Notes under the pieces: model-generated
Seen by the model: the letters and a program-made list of their open reading frames with translations, nothing else
The model's database searches: none
Told to the model about the DNA's origin: nothing
NCBI GenBank assembly: GCA_000818945.1
Contig: KN805415.1
Location: 228,137-292,136 of the forward strand
Source of the DNA: Schizochytrium sp. CCTCC M209059
Taxonomy: Eukaryota; Sar; Bigyra; Thraustochytrida; Thraustochytriidae
Direction of reading: 5' to 3'
Length of the DNA stretch: 64,000 nucleotides
Position numbers and translations under genes: made by a program
Part shown: positions 50,096 through 64,000 of the stretch, piece by piece
How the letters are laid out: every line of letters begins with the position of its first letter
How positions within the stretch are numbered: position 1 is the first letter of the stretch

Positions 50096-51908
50096 AGTGC
50101 AGAGGCCGCCGCGCGAAAGGTTCGGGAGCCAGCAGCCAGGGCAGCTTCATCGGTGGGACCTCAGCTCAGGGCGTCTCTTTGCCTTGTCCCGAGTCCGCTG
50201 CCTGCTTCAATGACAGGGAGGAGGCGAGCGTTGAGGAGCACGCGGGACGCGGCCGGGTCGCGGGAGGAGGATGGAGCGAGGCAAGCGCGCCGCGCCGGAC
50301 CGTCGCCTCCTCGGCGAGGCGGCCAGCGTGTAGCTGCCACTGCGGGTTGGGCGTCGGTGACCACAATCGGCGTCGGGATCGACACGACGACGGAGCTCGA
50401 AGCGGACCGCGCGGCCCATCTCGCGCGAGACCTAGATTGGTGAAGCGTGGCACTGCTACGAAGGTTCGAGCGAGCTGCAGGCGATAGCTCAACCCACCAA
50501 AGGAGATGGGCATGAAAATCTCGCATCAGCGTTAGACAGCTAGCCAGCCGGTCGGGCAAACAGTAGCGACAGCATCTCTCGCAGTGCTGCTCTACTTTGT
50601 TCGCACGTGACCAACGAGTGGCGAATGTCAATTCGTAGATCTTCACGTGGACCGCGCGAGGCAACGCGAGGCCGACTCGCGGGAAAGAGCGGCGGAGAAT
50701 TTCAAAGGCCACCCTCGATGTGGGCGCAGGCCAGGACAGGATGGAAACCTTCCCTCAGGAATCGACACACGCGAGCAGGCAAGCAGGCAAGTAGGCAAGC
50801 AGGCAAGAAGGCGAGCCAGTGAGGAGAAGAAGAGAGCGTCTCTTTTGAAGGACCGCCCGCCCTGACGATGCCGTAACTTGGCACTTCCTCCAACCAGGCT
50901 CTTGCGGGCCTTGTGGTCCAAAGCTCCTGGCCAACGACTCGAACCCCCTGACCGACCTATCGGCGGACCAAACGACCAACCGATGGACGGACCGGGCGAT
51001 GGCGCAAGCTCTGTGTCTCCACGACGAGGCGACGCCAAGTTCTACTAGCCAGTAAGATTTGCCTCCCTTGAGAAACGTCAAAGCCACTTGTCCGTCCGTG
51101 ACAGTTTCGCACTTCCCTTGCAAGGCTCGCGCTCCGACCCCTGGTCCAGTCAGCCAGCAAAACTTGCAGAGGTCGGAGAGGCGCCGCGCGGTTCGAAATG
51201 ATTTTTCACCAGAAAGGGAGGGGGCTGGGGACCGCGCGGACACCGCGAAGCCTCCCTCGTCCCCTCCCGAGATGCATCCGCCCACCTTGAAAACGAACGC
51301 AAGGGACAAGCACGGCAGAGATCCGTTGAGCAAAGAGAACCCGCACTTATTCCTCTGAGCCGCAGCCGAGCCTCGACATCCTTTTCTGTTGTGGCAATTT
51401 GTTTTTTCTTTTTGGAAACTTGAGTCGTCTTAAGCCTGGACCGCGCCCCTCATGAAGCTCGCTCCAGGACTCGCGGGGGACGCTCTGAGCGCAAACCGAA
51501 GCTGGGCGCGAGGTCTCGAGCTGGATAGTAGCACGACTTGCGTTCTTTTTCCCCCCTCTTTAATTAAAAACACTCACAGAGAGTCAATTTCGGGTTTGGA
51601 AGAAAAGGGGGAACTTGCGGCGGGCCGGACGCTTCGCGTTGATGTCGCGAAGGCGGCCAAAAGGCTGGCCCGTATACAGCTACCAGTCACAAGCAGCTTA
51701 GCTTAGAACCGGATATTTTATCGCTGTCTCGCCGCTTGCACTTCGTGCTACTCGCAAACGAACTTTAAAAAAAAATAGGATAGATGCTTGCACGGAATCC
51801 CGAGCCTGCAAAAAATATGCTTTGCTTGCACCACGAAGAGCACAACGACAAGGATCTCGGGTCGCATATACCTACTCGTGCAGTTTTTGTTTTTAACCAA
51901 TCAATCAG

Positions 51909-55988
<4,080 letters not shown>

Positions 55989-56407
55989 CCGAGTCGGGTT
56001 TGTTTGAGAGAGAAAAGAATTATTTTTTATATAAATAAAAATCGCCGACAAACGATCGCAGTCAATTTTTTTTTTCCCCAAAAGCGAGAATTGCCCAATC
56101 AAATTAGCCAGCTGTGGCAGCTCATCTTATCTTGACCTGGTTAATTGAGGGAATAAACGATACGCCCCGACTTTGGAACTACGTGGGGAAATTCCTCCGT
56201 TGACTAGAAAGCGCGATCAACCCATTCCTTCAATCAAGGCAAATACAATGGGATTTATGTTCTATTAATCAATTACAATTGGCCTTTCTTGTCTCTGGGG
56301 CTTGCTCTCGGGAAATGCTACCAATCTATTTTGAGCACCCTAAGGTCCAGAGACCTCGTAGCAATCGCGCACAATCATGGACGCTTTCTGATTTTGCTGT
56401 GGCCTTG
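55989..56407. other. Spacer upstream of the TTL-like gene
   Basis: A short AT-richer stretch between the TTL-like gene start and the arginase-family gene stop; no RNA gene or repeat recognised. Confidence 0.5.
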
Positions 56408-57289
56408 TTACAAGAGTGGAAGGCTCTCGAGATTGTGACGCAAGTCCCGGAGTTCCCATGGCATAAATTCCGTAATGGCGAGACCAACAAGCGGCACTTC
56501 CTTGTCTACATCGCGAAGAATAGAACAGACTTTTGGCAGCTTCATTTGACCCCGCGCGATTCCATCAAAGTGGCTCGAAGGAACGTCGGGGCGATTAAAG
56601 TAAAGAAACGAGGTCGTGCTGGGGTCGAGGACGTCAAGATCAAAATGAACAGCGACGTGCTTGGCATTTCGCGCCTTGAGCCAGTCGAGCACAGGCTGAT
56701 TGGAAGCCTCGAGGTCGCTGGGGCTGAGGACACTCAAGTCCTTTTCCGCAAGGAATCCCTTTTCGAAGTTGGAGGGATTGTTGACACCAACGTACAGCAC
56801 CTGAGAAGGGTCGAGGGGCGTCTTGACGTGACGCGTAAAGCCCTCGTCGCCTTCACCCATGAGCATGGCGAGAACGTGCGCGTGTGCGTTCTCAAATTCT
56901 TGAGGAGACATGATGTCCGGGTGCGCGTCAACCCAGAGCACGGCGAGGTCTTGGCCGTACTTTTCGTGCAGATAAGCGATGGGTGCGAGATCGACAAGGC
57001 AGTCGCCCCCGACAGTGACGATGGCTTCGGGCTCGTGGCGGGCAATCGCCTCCTTGGCGGCCTCGAGCTGACTGAGGAGTGCCGTGCGCGACTTGATGCC
57101 CTCTTGGATAGGGCGGTCCCCGTCCTCCTTTTCGTTGGTCGCCGCGGTCACTTTGACGGTCTCGATGGGGCCCTGGGCTTCGGGGAGCAGCGCCGCAAGG
57201 ACCCGAGCGCCCAGCGCGTACGTGGGAAGGTCGCCACCTTGCCACTGCGGCATGACCAGCCGCAGCGTTGAGCGCAAGGAGGGTCGCAT
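56408..57289 (-). CDS. Arginase/agmatinase-family (ureohydrolase) protein
   Basis: This 293-residue protein probably cleaves a C-N bond of a guanidino or related substrate with two Mn ions. Visible family motifs are GGDC (94-97), WVDAHPD (119-125, with Asp121, His123 and Asp125 as metal ligands), FDLDVLDP (216-222, Asp218 and Asp220) and the Glu in AITEF (274). The usual first metal ligand, His of GGDHS, is Cys97 here, a change I associate with a bacterial arginase-like subgroup starting MRLVMPQWQGG. The N-terminal MPQWQGGDLPTYALGARVL fits that subgroup. A Met at residue 13 is an alternative start. No targeting signal is evident. True arginase activity is uncertain because of the Cys. Confidence 0.87.
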   Translation of the reverse strand: MRPSLRSTLRLVMPQWQGGDLPTYALGARVLAALLPEAQGPIETVKVTAATNEKEDGDRPIQEGIKSRTALLSQLEAAKEAIARHEPEAIVTVGGDCLVDLAPIAYLHEKYGQDLAVLWVDAHPDIMSPQEFENAHAHVLAMLMGEGDEGFTRHVKTPLDPSQVLYVGVNNPSNFEKGFLAEKDLSVLSPSDLEASNQPVLDWLKARNAKHVAVHFDLDVLDPSTTSFLYFNRPDVPSSHFDGIARGQMKLPKVCSILRDVDKEVPLVGLAITEFMPWELRDLRHNLESLPLL

Positions 57290-58278
57290 GGTTGTCAGCC
57301 ACGGCCGTCGCGTGGCAGGTAGCCCTACTGCCTGCCTGCTTGCCTTCCTGCTTGCCTCTTTTGGTGCTCGCTAGTGTCGCGCTGCGCCAATGGCAGGAGT
57401 GAACGTCGCGGATGAGCGAATGCGTGGCGGTCACTGTCAGTCCATTCGAGGTTTGCCGCAGCGGCGCGAGAGAAGGCGAGATTTAACCTTTGTGAGCTTC
57501 GTATGATGGTAGTACGTACGTACGTATCACTGGAGCCCCCATCCAATCCATCATGATGGTGGTCAAAGCCGTTCAGTGGCAGGGTTCACCGTCGATCGGT
57601 GTCCGTAAAAACTAGTCTCTCAAGGCTTGACGACTTCCTGTTTTTTTTCTTTTTTAATCATCACATCATCAGAGTATAGGCCTATATAGGCCTACTACAC
57701 GAAGACTGTTGTCTCGTTCTCTGAGAACTGCAGCGTCGGCGAGAGCGTTTCCAATCGCAGCGACAGGCAGCTTTGACCCGAAATACGGGGCAGAATTTCC
57801 AAACCGCCAGGCTACTATAGATCGAGTCAGGTGCTCGCGATGCATCTCCGCCCCCATACATGCACAGGTGCTCGTCCCTTAACGCCCCATCGCCCGTTAC
57901 ACCCCTACCATTGCCAACGGATGATGGGGCGAGCGGAAACAAACTCGAGGTAGACGTCAGCGCAACACAATTCCAACTTTTACTATGTGAAACAAACTCG
58001 CTTTTCTCCCGAGTCCCCATTTTTCTGATCTGGTCTATTCTGGGTCCAATAGACCACTTCACACGTGCGCACGAGCACGCACATAGTCGCCAAGTTGTCT
58101 CCACAAATCACTTTTTTTCCGAAAAACCAAACGCTGTCGCATAGTGAGCCTAGATTTTGTCAAGTTTGCTGGCACGCAGAGAAGATTTCCAAGGCGCCAC
58201 GGTTTGCAAAATCCAGCTTCACCATCTCCCAGAGTTCGCACTTATCCGCAGACGAAGTTGTAGCCGAACGGAAGAAGG
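57290..58278. other. Spacer between the arginase-family and G8 genes
   Basis: Contains a TGCCTGCTTGCC-type run (about 57330-57356), an ACGTACGTACGT block (about 57511-57526) and two tandem TATAGGCCTA sites at 57675-57694. No gene seen. Confidence 0.55.
57675..57694. promoter_or_regulatory. Two tandem TATAGGCCTA palindromes
   Basis: Two perfect copies in direct succession with a 10 bp period, about 390 bp upstream of the arginase-family start. The same element occurs in at least four other spacers of this window. A promoter role is inference. Confidence 0.5.
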
Positions 58279-61200
58279 CTAGAGTTCTGGCATGGTGACT
58301 GTCTTTGCAGACTGCGCGACACGCTGAAGGCGGCGGCGACGGCGATGCTTGACGAGCAGAGCAATGGCAGCAATGACGACGATCGCACCTGTAGCACAAG
58401 ATGCACCAACCACAAGCGTGTTTGACGACGGTGACATCTCCTCGGATCCTGTTGCCGGTAAAGCACAAGCGTCATAGGCGACTCGGAAGGCACCATCTTC
58501 ATAGCCAAAATCCTGACATATCTTTGAAGTGTTGTATGCTGAAGACGCGCAATACTTTGCGTCCGTCCCGTTCAACTCACATCCAGTCGCAGTAAGTTGA
58601 AGGTATCCTTGCAAAGCGTAATGAGGAATGCGCAAACCGTTCCGCACATAGTACGAGAGACCCAGGTTGCCATAGGCTGGTGACTGAGAAAAATCGAGCC
58701 AAGTGATTGGTTGGGGTACGTATCGAAAGAACAGAAGCTGGCGCTCCGGGCTGTAGTAGTAGGTGTCGCCGTTACCATGAATGACGTTTCCAAGTGAGGA
58801 AACCGCGGTGAAATTTTGCTCGCACAGATTCCAGGAGCTACACCACCTTGTCGTGTACGTAATGGTAAAGGAGGTCTCGGGAGGATACGGAATGGCAATC
58901 AGTAAAGAATCGTCCTCGTCAATTTGTGTGTAACGAAATCGAATCGACACTGGAGACCCTGCATCAAAAAGAAGCAACCAGCCAAGACCGTTGGTGGGGC
59001 CTGTGATGACAGCGCTGCCAGACAACGGCAAGCCAGTCTCGTCTGGGTCAGATTGATCACCAAGATGCATGACCGAGCCTACGCGCGGGCATGGGATGTT
59101 GTTACCACAAATCGCTCCGCTGGAGACCGCCTCCGTGAATGCATCATCAAAGATGAGGCTAAATTTGGCAATCCCACGACGCTTGCCGGTAACAGAGGAA
59201 ATCTGGTCGCAGGCGTAGTAATCTCCGTCCAGGAAACAGCTATCGTCAAGGCGCCACCAGGAAACGTTGCCGCGCGCAGCACCAATGATGCGTGGACCGA
59301 CAAGGCCATTTTGTTCCCCATGGATTGACCCGTCGGCATCGAGGAAGTTGGCATGAGTGCCACTGACGGTGAGACGTGACGTTACTGTGGACCCAATGCG
59401 CATGGAAAAGTCGTTTCCACTCTCATAGGTGACGTTGCGGACAATCTGAATGAAACCCGGGACAAATTTGTCCGAGTGCGTGAGCAGACGCCAAATATGC
59501 GCTCCCGATGAAGCATTTCCGCAATTGCGAACCCTCAGCCCATCAATGATGTGGTATTGGTTCGTATCGTAGAGCTCGTACATGACATAGTTTGCAAACC
59601 AGTGACTCTCATAGTACTTTGTGCCCGAGCCCGGCCGCTCAGGGACGAACGATTGCGAACGGCAGACAAAGAGCAAATTGGTGAGGAAGTGCGCACCCAG
59701 AACGCCAACCGGGCGGAACGTGTCGTGAACCTCGAGGCCATCGTAACGTCCGCGCTCGCCCCAGTTGTTAATGCCCCAGTTGCTGAGGAATATCTTTGTG
59801 TTGGTGAAGATCATTTCGCAGTCGGCATAACCAGACTCCGTCTCGCACATGGTCTCGCGAGCGTTGCTTTCGCGACCCGGATTATAGTATAGTGCGTCTG
59901 TGTCGTCGAGATGCTCGAGACGTCCACCCACATAGACACAGGCGGCTCGGGTCCACCAGTATCCAGAGCTGTGACAGGAATTGCCATCAAATTCAATAAA
60001 GGGACGCTCGTCTGGATTGGTGCCGTCTGCAAAAGCAATGTCGCGGTACACCATTGTGGGCCCCGGCATGCGGACAATCGCAAACCCAGCGTAGCCGCCC
60101 GAGGCGGCATTGCCGATTATACGATGATAGGCGCGCGTGATGTAAAAGGGGCTCGCGGTGACGTCAGCAGGCTGTGTGAGATTTTCGTTGCTCTCCAGCG
60201 TATCCATGTACTGATTGCTCGAGGTTTGTGGAAAGCCAAGAAAGTGCACATGAGCTCCAAGATTGTACGCGACTGTGGTGTTTTCCTCGATGCCATCTTC
60301 GGCAATGTAAAAGCAGTGCCCGATGACATCGTAGCCCACATTATCCTGAATCAGCGTACTGTTGGTGCCGTGCACGCTGGCGCACCTAAAAAAGGAATGA
60401 TAGACGCTCGAGTGTTTGAGATACGAGCGGTGTCCGCCCTCGCCTACGAGATGTACGTGCCAAGGGTACCGTGCAAGAACATTTGTCTGGCCCATGCGGT
60501 ACAGCTGGACTCCCTCCATTTGAATTGTCGAGCCCTCGCCCGCAGCCATTGTGTGCCCGCCGTAGCCGGTAAGCCATTTGTCTTCGCAAGGGTACGTTCC
60601 GAATTGACTGTGCGTGCACACATCGTTTTCCGTATCGGTTGGCTCGGACGCCTCGTCGCCCTGAATGACAATGTTGCGCGAAAGAAGACCAACTTCCCCC
60701 TGGTATTCCACGCCCCCAAAGTGTGTGTACTCCAAGGGTGAGGAGAGCGTGATGCGGGCAAAGTTGCCACTGCGCTCAACGGCCGTGATGGTGCGAACCT
60801 CGTTATGATGCCAGTCTCTGGAATCTTTGAGCTCGGTTCCGGTGACGAGAAGCAACTGGCCTGGCTGCCAGTTGACCCGGTGCTGCAGGTACAAGTGCGA
60901 GTCGCCTGCTGCTGCAGTTGCAGCCAGTCTCGACCAGGTGGGGTGAAAAATGCTCCCATGAACGCTGATTGTGCCTCCATCAACAGCAGCAATGCCTTTG
61001 TACGCCGGATCCGCGGGCAAGGTGGCTGGTTTTTCCCCGTAAAGCGTGATGTTGATTTGACTGTGAAGACGGCAACTTTCGGCTCCAAGCGTGAGTTTGC
61101 CTTGAACACGAATGCCTTGCGCGTCGAAGACAATGTCGTGATCGGCAAAGACAAGTTCCGAGGACACTGGAATCGTGATGATACCAAAGATTATTCCTTT

Positions 61201-61554
61201 GGTCACGGAACAGCCGGAAAGGAGGACGCGAGAGTTCGCGGGGAGCTCAACGTCCTCGCCATTCGCAGGCACAACGCCAGACGACCACGTGGAGGCATCT
61301 TCCCAAGCGAGGAGATCTTCGTCCTCGTAAGGACACGCGTAGCTGGCATCGTACCCATCCGGCAACTCATTAGGCGTAATGCGCAGCGTTACGGCCTCGG
61401 CGGGGGACTCGATGAGGCCGTCTGCCGCAAAGGCATTCTCCTCGAGAGGGTACTCTGGCACCGACGTGGCCGAGGACGGCACGCAGGCTGCTGCCGCAAC
61501 ACGCGCGCCCAGAGCGCAGACCAGCGCGAAGCGCTGCAGGGCGAGAGTCCACAT
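58279..61554 (-). CDS. G8-domain type I membrane protein (PKHD1L1/CEMIP-like)
   Basis: This 1091-residue protein starts at the ATG at 61554, directly before a signal peptide (residues 1-23). A G8 domain covers about 82-205: DASTWSSGVVPANGEDVELP, then VFDAQGIRVQGKLTLG and YKGIAAVDGGTISVHG. The following about 500 residues read as a right-handed beta-helix with many short hydrophobic strands, including HTMAAGEGSTIQMEGVQLYR and RYPWHVHLVGEGG, as in the fibrocystin-L/TMEM2/CEMIP group. A further beta-rich region follows, then a transmembrane helix at about 1045-1068 and a tail opening with His-Arg-Arg-Arg-Arg-Arg. Many N-glycosylation sequons are present. Relatives bind or degrade hyaluronan or act as surface receptors; here a cell-surface role is likely but unproven. 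It is shorter than animal PKHD1L1 and lacks visible IPT repeats. Confidence 0.9.
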   Translation of the reverse strand: MWTLALQRFALVCALGARVAAAACVPSSATSVPEYPLEENAFAADGLIESPAEAVTLRITPNELPDGYDASYACPYEDEDLLAWEDASTWSSGVVPANGEDVELPANSRVLLSGCSVTKGIIFGIITIPVSSELVFADHDIVFDAQGIRVQGKLTLGAESCRLHSQINITLYGEKPATLPADPAYKGIAAVDGGTISVHGSIFHPTWSRLAATAAAGDSHLYLQHRVNWQPGQLLLVTGTELKDSRDWHHNEVRTITAVERSGNFARITLSSPLEYTHFGGVEYQGEVGLLSRNIVIQGDEASEPTDTENDVCTHSQFGTYPCEDKWLTGYGGHTMAAGEGSTIQMEGVQLYRMGQTNVLARYPWHVHLVGEGGHRSYLKHSSVYHSFFRCASVHGTNSTLIQDNVGYDVIGHCFYIAEDGIEENTTVAYNLGAHVHFLGFPQTSSNQYMDTLESNENLTQPADVTASPFYITRAYHRIIGNAASGGYAGFAIVRMPGPTMVYRDIAFADGTNPDERPFIEFDGNSCHSSGYWWTRAACVYVGGRLEHLDDTDALYYNPGRESNARETMCETESGYADCEMIFTNTKIFLSNWGINNWGERGRYDGLEVHDTFRPVGVLGAHFLTNLLFVCRSQSFVPERPGSGTKYYESHWFANYVMYELYDTNQYHIIDGLRVRNCGNASSGAHIWRLLTHSDKFVPGFIQIVRNVTYESGNDFSMRIGSTVTSRLTVSGTHANFLDADGSIHGEQNGLVGPRIIGAARGNVSWWRLDDSCFLDGDYYACDQISSVTGKRRGIAKFSLIFDDAFTEAVSSGAICGNNIPCPRVGSVMHLGDQSDPDETGLPLSGSAVITGPTNGLGWLLLFDAGSPVSIRFRYTQIDEDDSLLIAIPYPPETSFTITYTTRWCSSWNLCEQNFTAVSSLGNVIHGNGDTYYYSPERQLLFFRYVPQPITWLDFSQSPAYGNLGLSYYVRNGLRIPHYALQGYLQLTATGCELNGTDAKYCASSAYNTSKICQDFGYEDGAFRVAYDACALPATGSEEMSPSSNTLVVGASCATGAIVVIAAIALLVKHRRRRRLQRVAQSAKTVTMPEL

Positions 61555-62407
61555 TATGAGGTTTGCCTCGCGTTCTGGGTTTGCCGGCAACCGCAAAGCG
61601 GACCTGAGACCACCCCACGGAAGCCAAGCAACCAGGCACGCAGACGTGGCGGCGGGCGCTGCTTTTTCCTTACGCTCATTACGGGTCCCGAGAGCGAGCG
61701 AGCGAGGGAGAGGGCCCTGCATGCATGCCGGCAAAGCTGGGGCGAGCATGACGATGCGCAAAGCGAGCGCGCGCCCGTCGGTCCTGCTCGCGGCATCGCC
61801 TGTGGGGGGTCCTAGCGTTCTGCAGACGCGGACACTAGCGCTCAGCGCGCGGAAAGCGGACGTGTGCACGCACGAGACCTCATCGCGGAGAGCAGTGGCA
61901 GGCAGCACGGGCGGCCCGTGAGGGGCGGCGCGGTCGACGGTACAGCATTTGGCGCGGGCCGTACCGAACATGGGCCTTCAGTGCGCTGCTCCATTTCGGG
62001 AGCGAGGAGCCTTAGGAGATGTGAGCTCGACGCGGCGTCTGCACAGCTCGACGACGGACAACCATCGTCGACGACTCGGCCAACAGAGATGCACGAGGCG
62101 CAGGAGAGAGTGAGAGAGAGAGAGAGAGAAAGGCGGTACGTTTTGTGGGCCTCTATCTTCTATTCTGCCCACCCAATTTGAATCGACCTGGCGCGGTCTT
62201 TGGCAACCCGCAGGACACATGATGACAGGCTCACTGCGCGATACAAAGCGCTTTCGCGGAATGGTATCATCAACGTACATGAAACTTTCAACTTGCCGTC
62301 ACGTATTGATAAGGGTCGGATCTTGAGGGAGAGAACGTTGTTGTCGACGTGTGATGCATCATCAACGTAGTCCTTTGCTTCTTGTTATTTTTATTGTCGG
62401 TCGAAAC

Positions 62408-62417
62408 TATAGGCCTA
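62408..62417. promoter_or_regulatory. TATAGGCCTA palindrome
   Basis: A single perfect copy about 855 bp upstream of the G8 gene start. Confidence 0.4.
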
Positions 62418-62778
62418 TGTGTCGAGAGTGGGATACGCACGCAGTCCCGTTCTTGCTGCTCATGGAGCGCGCGTACGCGACTACAGGCGACACTTGGGCG
62501 GGCCGCTTCAGGTCCTGATTCCCTGCACAAGCGGTCGCCCGGCCGAGGCGAATCGTAATTGCAGCTGCGAGATATCAAGATGGGCCGCCTGCTGTCATGC
62601 GAAGTACAACTTGCACAGTAGTAGCTCAAATCTGTGTTGCGCTCATAATATGCGTTGCGCAGAATGCGTTGCGCAAGCAAAGCATCCGCTGGTGAACGCA
62701 AGAACTTCGTTTTGCAGCCTGACAATGAGAAAAAAAGACACAAGCGCGATTAAGAGCACGTGCGATTTCAGCTGTCCG

Positions 62779-62836
62779 CGTGCGGCGTGCGGCGTGCGGC
62801 GTGCGGCGTGCGGCGTGCGGCGTGCGGCGTGCGGCG
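62779..62836. repeat. 7 bp tandem repeat (CGTGCGG), about 8 copies
   Basis: Near-perfect heptamer copies; the last copy diverges. Confidence 0.9.
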
Positions 62837-64000
62837 TCCGACGCGCGAGGCATTTGAAAAAGGCGAATAGTTGGCGTGTGTCCTGCGAATGCACACGTAC
62901 GCCGTCCGGTCCGTCATGTCGCGGCTTCAGTGAATGAGCTTCCTCTTTTCTACGTCACTTCCGACGTGTTCAACACCGTGTCAAGAGGGAAGCCAGAGTA
63001 AGTATGCACGCACGAGAACAGCTTGATGACAGGGGTCGTGGCGATATGTAAAGATTGCCCAAACCTGTCAGTAAGAGGCCCGAAAATCATTGAGCTTCAC
63101 GGATCAGTTACACGCAAACTCTTTTCGTCAACGAAAGAAATTGACACTTACCAAAATCTCTAGCTCATTCGCTTATTCGCGGCAAAAAGTCCGCCGAAAA
63201 TTACGTTTGATTTGTTACAATACCACCAAACCCAGTTTAATCTTCCCAGCTCTAGCTTCAATGCTTTTGCAACGCAACCAATCGCGACTTCTCCTTGTGG
63301 TCGTCGGGGAACTCGCGGAAATCATTTAAAAGCCGGATCGCTCGGTCTGCAAGCCACAACTTGCTTCTCCAAGTTTTACAGCCCGACAAACTCGGCGGGA
63401 CAGCAAAACGCAATTCCGTAATAAAAAAATAGAATGCAAGAAATTAACATTCAACGGGACTTCGCGTGCAGTCCCCTATCACACTACTAACCCGGCCCTA
63501 CGTGACTTTTCTGCTCAGTGCGAATGAGATGAGGAGTTGCCCACGTGGTATGATCAAATGTGGATTGGGAAGTGATTTTAGACATTATATAGCTGCGCTG
63601 TGTAAGACGATGTTCGCCGCGATTCTGGGAAGAGAAGACGAAGGCATAGGTACTTCTCGCCGACCGCTGCAAACGACAATGGAGCGCGAAATCTGGGTGG
63701 ACGATGCCGCCGCGGCGGTCGCAGAGATGGAAGGCGGTGGTACAAAGATTGGGCAAGTCGCAGTGAGAGCGCAGTCGCGGAACTGCCACGCCGACTGCAC
63801 GCCGGCTGACAATTCGTGCGCATGCGCAGAATAAGATGACACAGAGACTTTGGAGATGACGCCGCTGAAACACTTGCCGAAGCCTTGAAGGTGAACACAA
63901 GTACCCACACACTCTCGTATGTTGCAGCGACCGCAGTCAAAACACGAACCGTTCACGTTTACTCACAAACGTAAGCCATGAACACAAATAGTATTTCGTA

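Larger units (their letters stand above)
48982..51908. other. 2.9 kb repeat-rich spacer
   Basis: No convincing gene. It holds the TTCAT array (49526-49655), TTGCACAAC copies followed by (TTGC)n (about 50014-50095), a GGCAAGCA run (about 50776-50812) and two ACTTGCG matches (51531-51542 and 51611-51621). Frames here lack domains and overlap on both strands. I see no transposase or reverse-transcriptase motif. Confidence 0.55.
61555..64000. other. Right-end region without a recognised gene
   Basis: Upstream region of the G8 gene and beyond. It holds an AG run (about 62107-62131), TATAGGCCTA at 62408-62417 and the 7 bp tandem repeat at 62779-62836. Small frames near 63466-63956 overlap on both strands and have no recognisable content. 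Confidence 0.5.

Noticed and set aside
49700..51900. Possible transposon in the repeat-rich spacer
   Set aside because: No terminal repeats, transposase or reverse-transcriptase motifs were recognisable.
56279..57271. 330-codon antisense frame over the arginase-family gene
   Set aside because: Shadow; the metal-ligand motifs are on the minus strand.

Overview
This 64 kb window is nuclear DNA of a GC-rich, intron-poor eukaryotic microbe. It holds TAF5, SF3A2, Maf1, a TRF4-type poly(A) polymerase, heterotrimeric G-alpha subunits, a four-domain voltage-gated channel and a mitochondrial complex I subunit. Genes sit on both strands without operons. Most are single long open frames, and the few introns I can define are short (166-256 bp, GT..AG). 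The mix fits a stramenopile, most plausibly a thraustochytrid/labyrinthulid. That placement is inference from gene style, not from a marker gene.

Layout: 1-1787 (-) 5' part of a large secreted protein; 3232-4809 (+) membrane-anchored GX-type lipase; 5227-7695 (-) SGF11-like zinc finger/PHD/ZZ protein; 9153-9785 (+) single-pass ER-type membrane protein; 10318-12120 (-) MFS carrier with a Cys-rich loop; 12681-18047 (+) four-domain voltage-gated channel; about 19019-21427 (+) TAF5, 5' end lost in an assembly gap; 21754-23766 (-) TRF4-like poly(A) polymerase; 24404-25501 (-) leucine-rich repeat protein; 25502-28923 low-complexity spacer; 28924-29802 (+) Maf1; 30483-31677 (-) CHORD protein, two exons; 32350-32954 (+) complex I ESSS-like subunit, two exons; 33599-34243 (+) SF3A2; 35317-44985 three G-alpha genes (+, -, +); 45474-46331 (-) unknown protein; 47002-48981 (-) ABCG half-transporter; 51909-55988 (-) membrane-anchored tandem tubulin-tyrosine-ligase-like protein carrying a ~165-unit CTG/CAG repeat; 56408-57289 (-) arginase-family hydrolase; 58279-61554 (-) G8-domain type I membrane protein; 61555-64000 no gene seen.

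The genes do not form one pathway. Themes are signalling (three G-alpha, ion channel), transport (MFS, ABCG), surface/secretory proteins (lipase, G8 protein, TTL-like protein, large secreted protein) and core expression machinery (TAF5, Maf1, SF3A2, TRF4, PHD/ZZ protein). The most notable items are the G-alpha cluster with related upstream ACTTGCGG elements, a recurrent intergenic TAGGCCTA palindrome, a channel with a non-canonical pore ring (Ala/Gly/Lys/Asp), and a predicted lumen-facing tandem TTL protein with a very long pure triplet repeat. Intergenic DNA is unusually rich in microsatellites.
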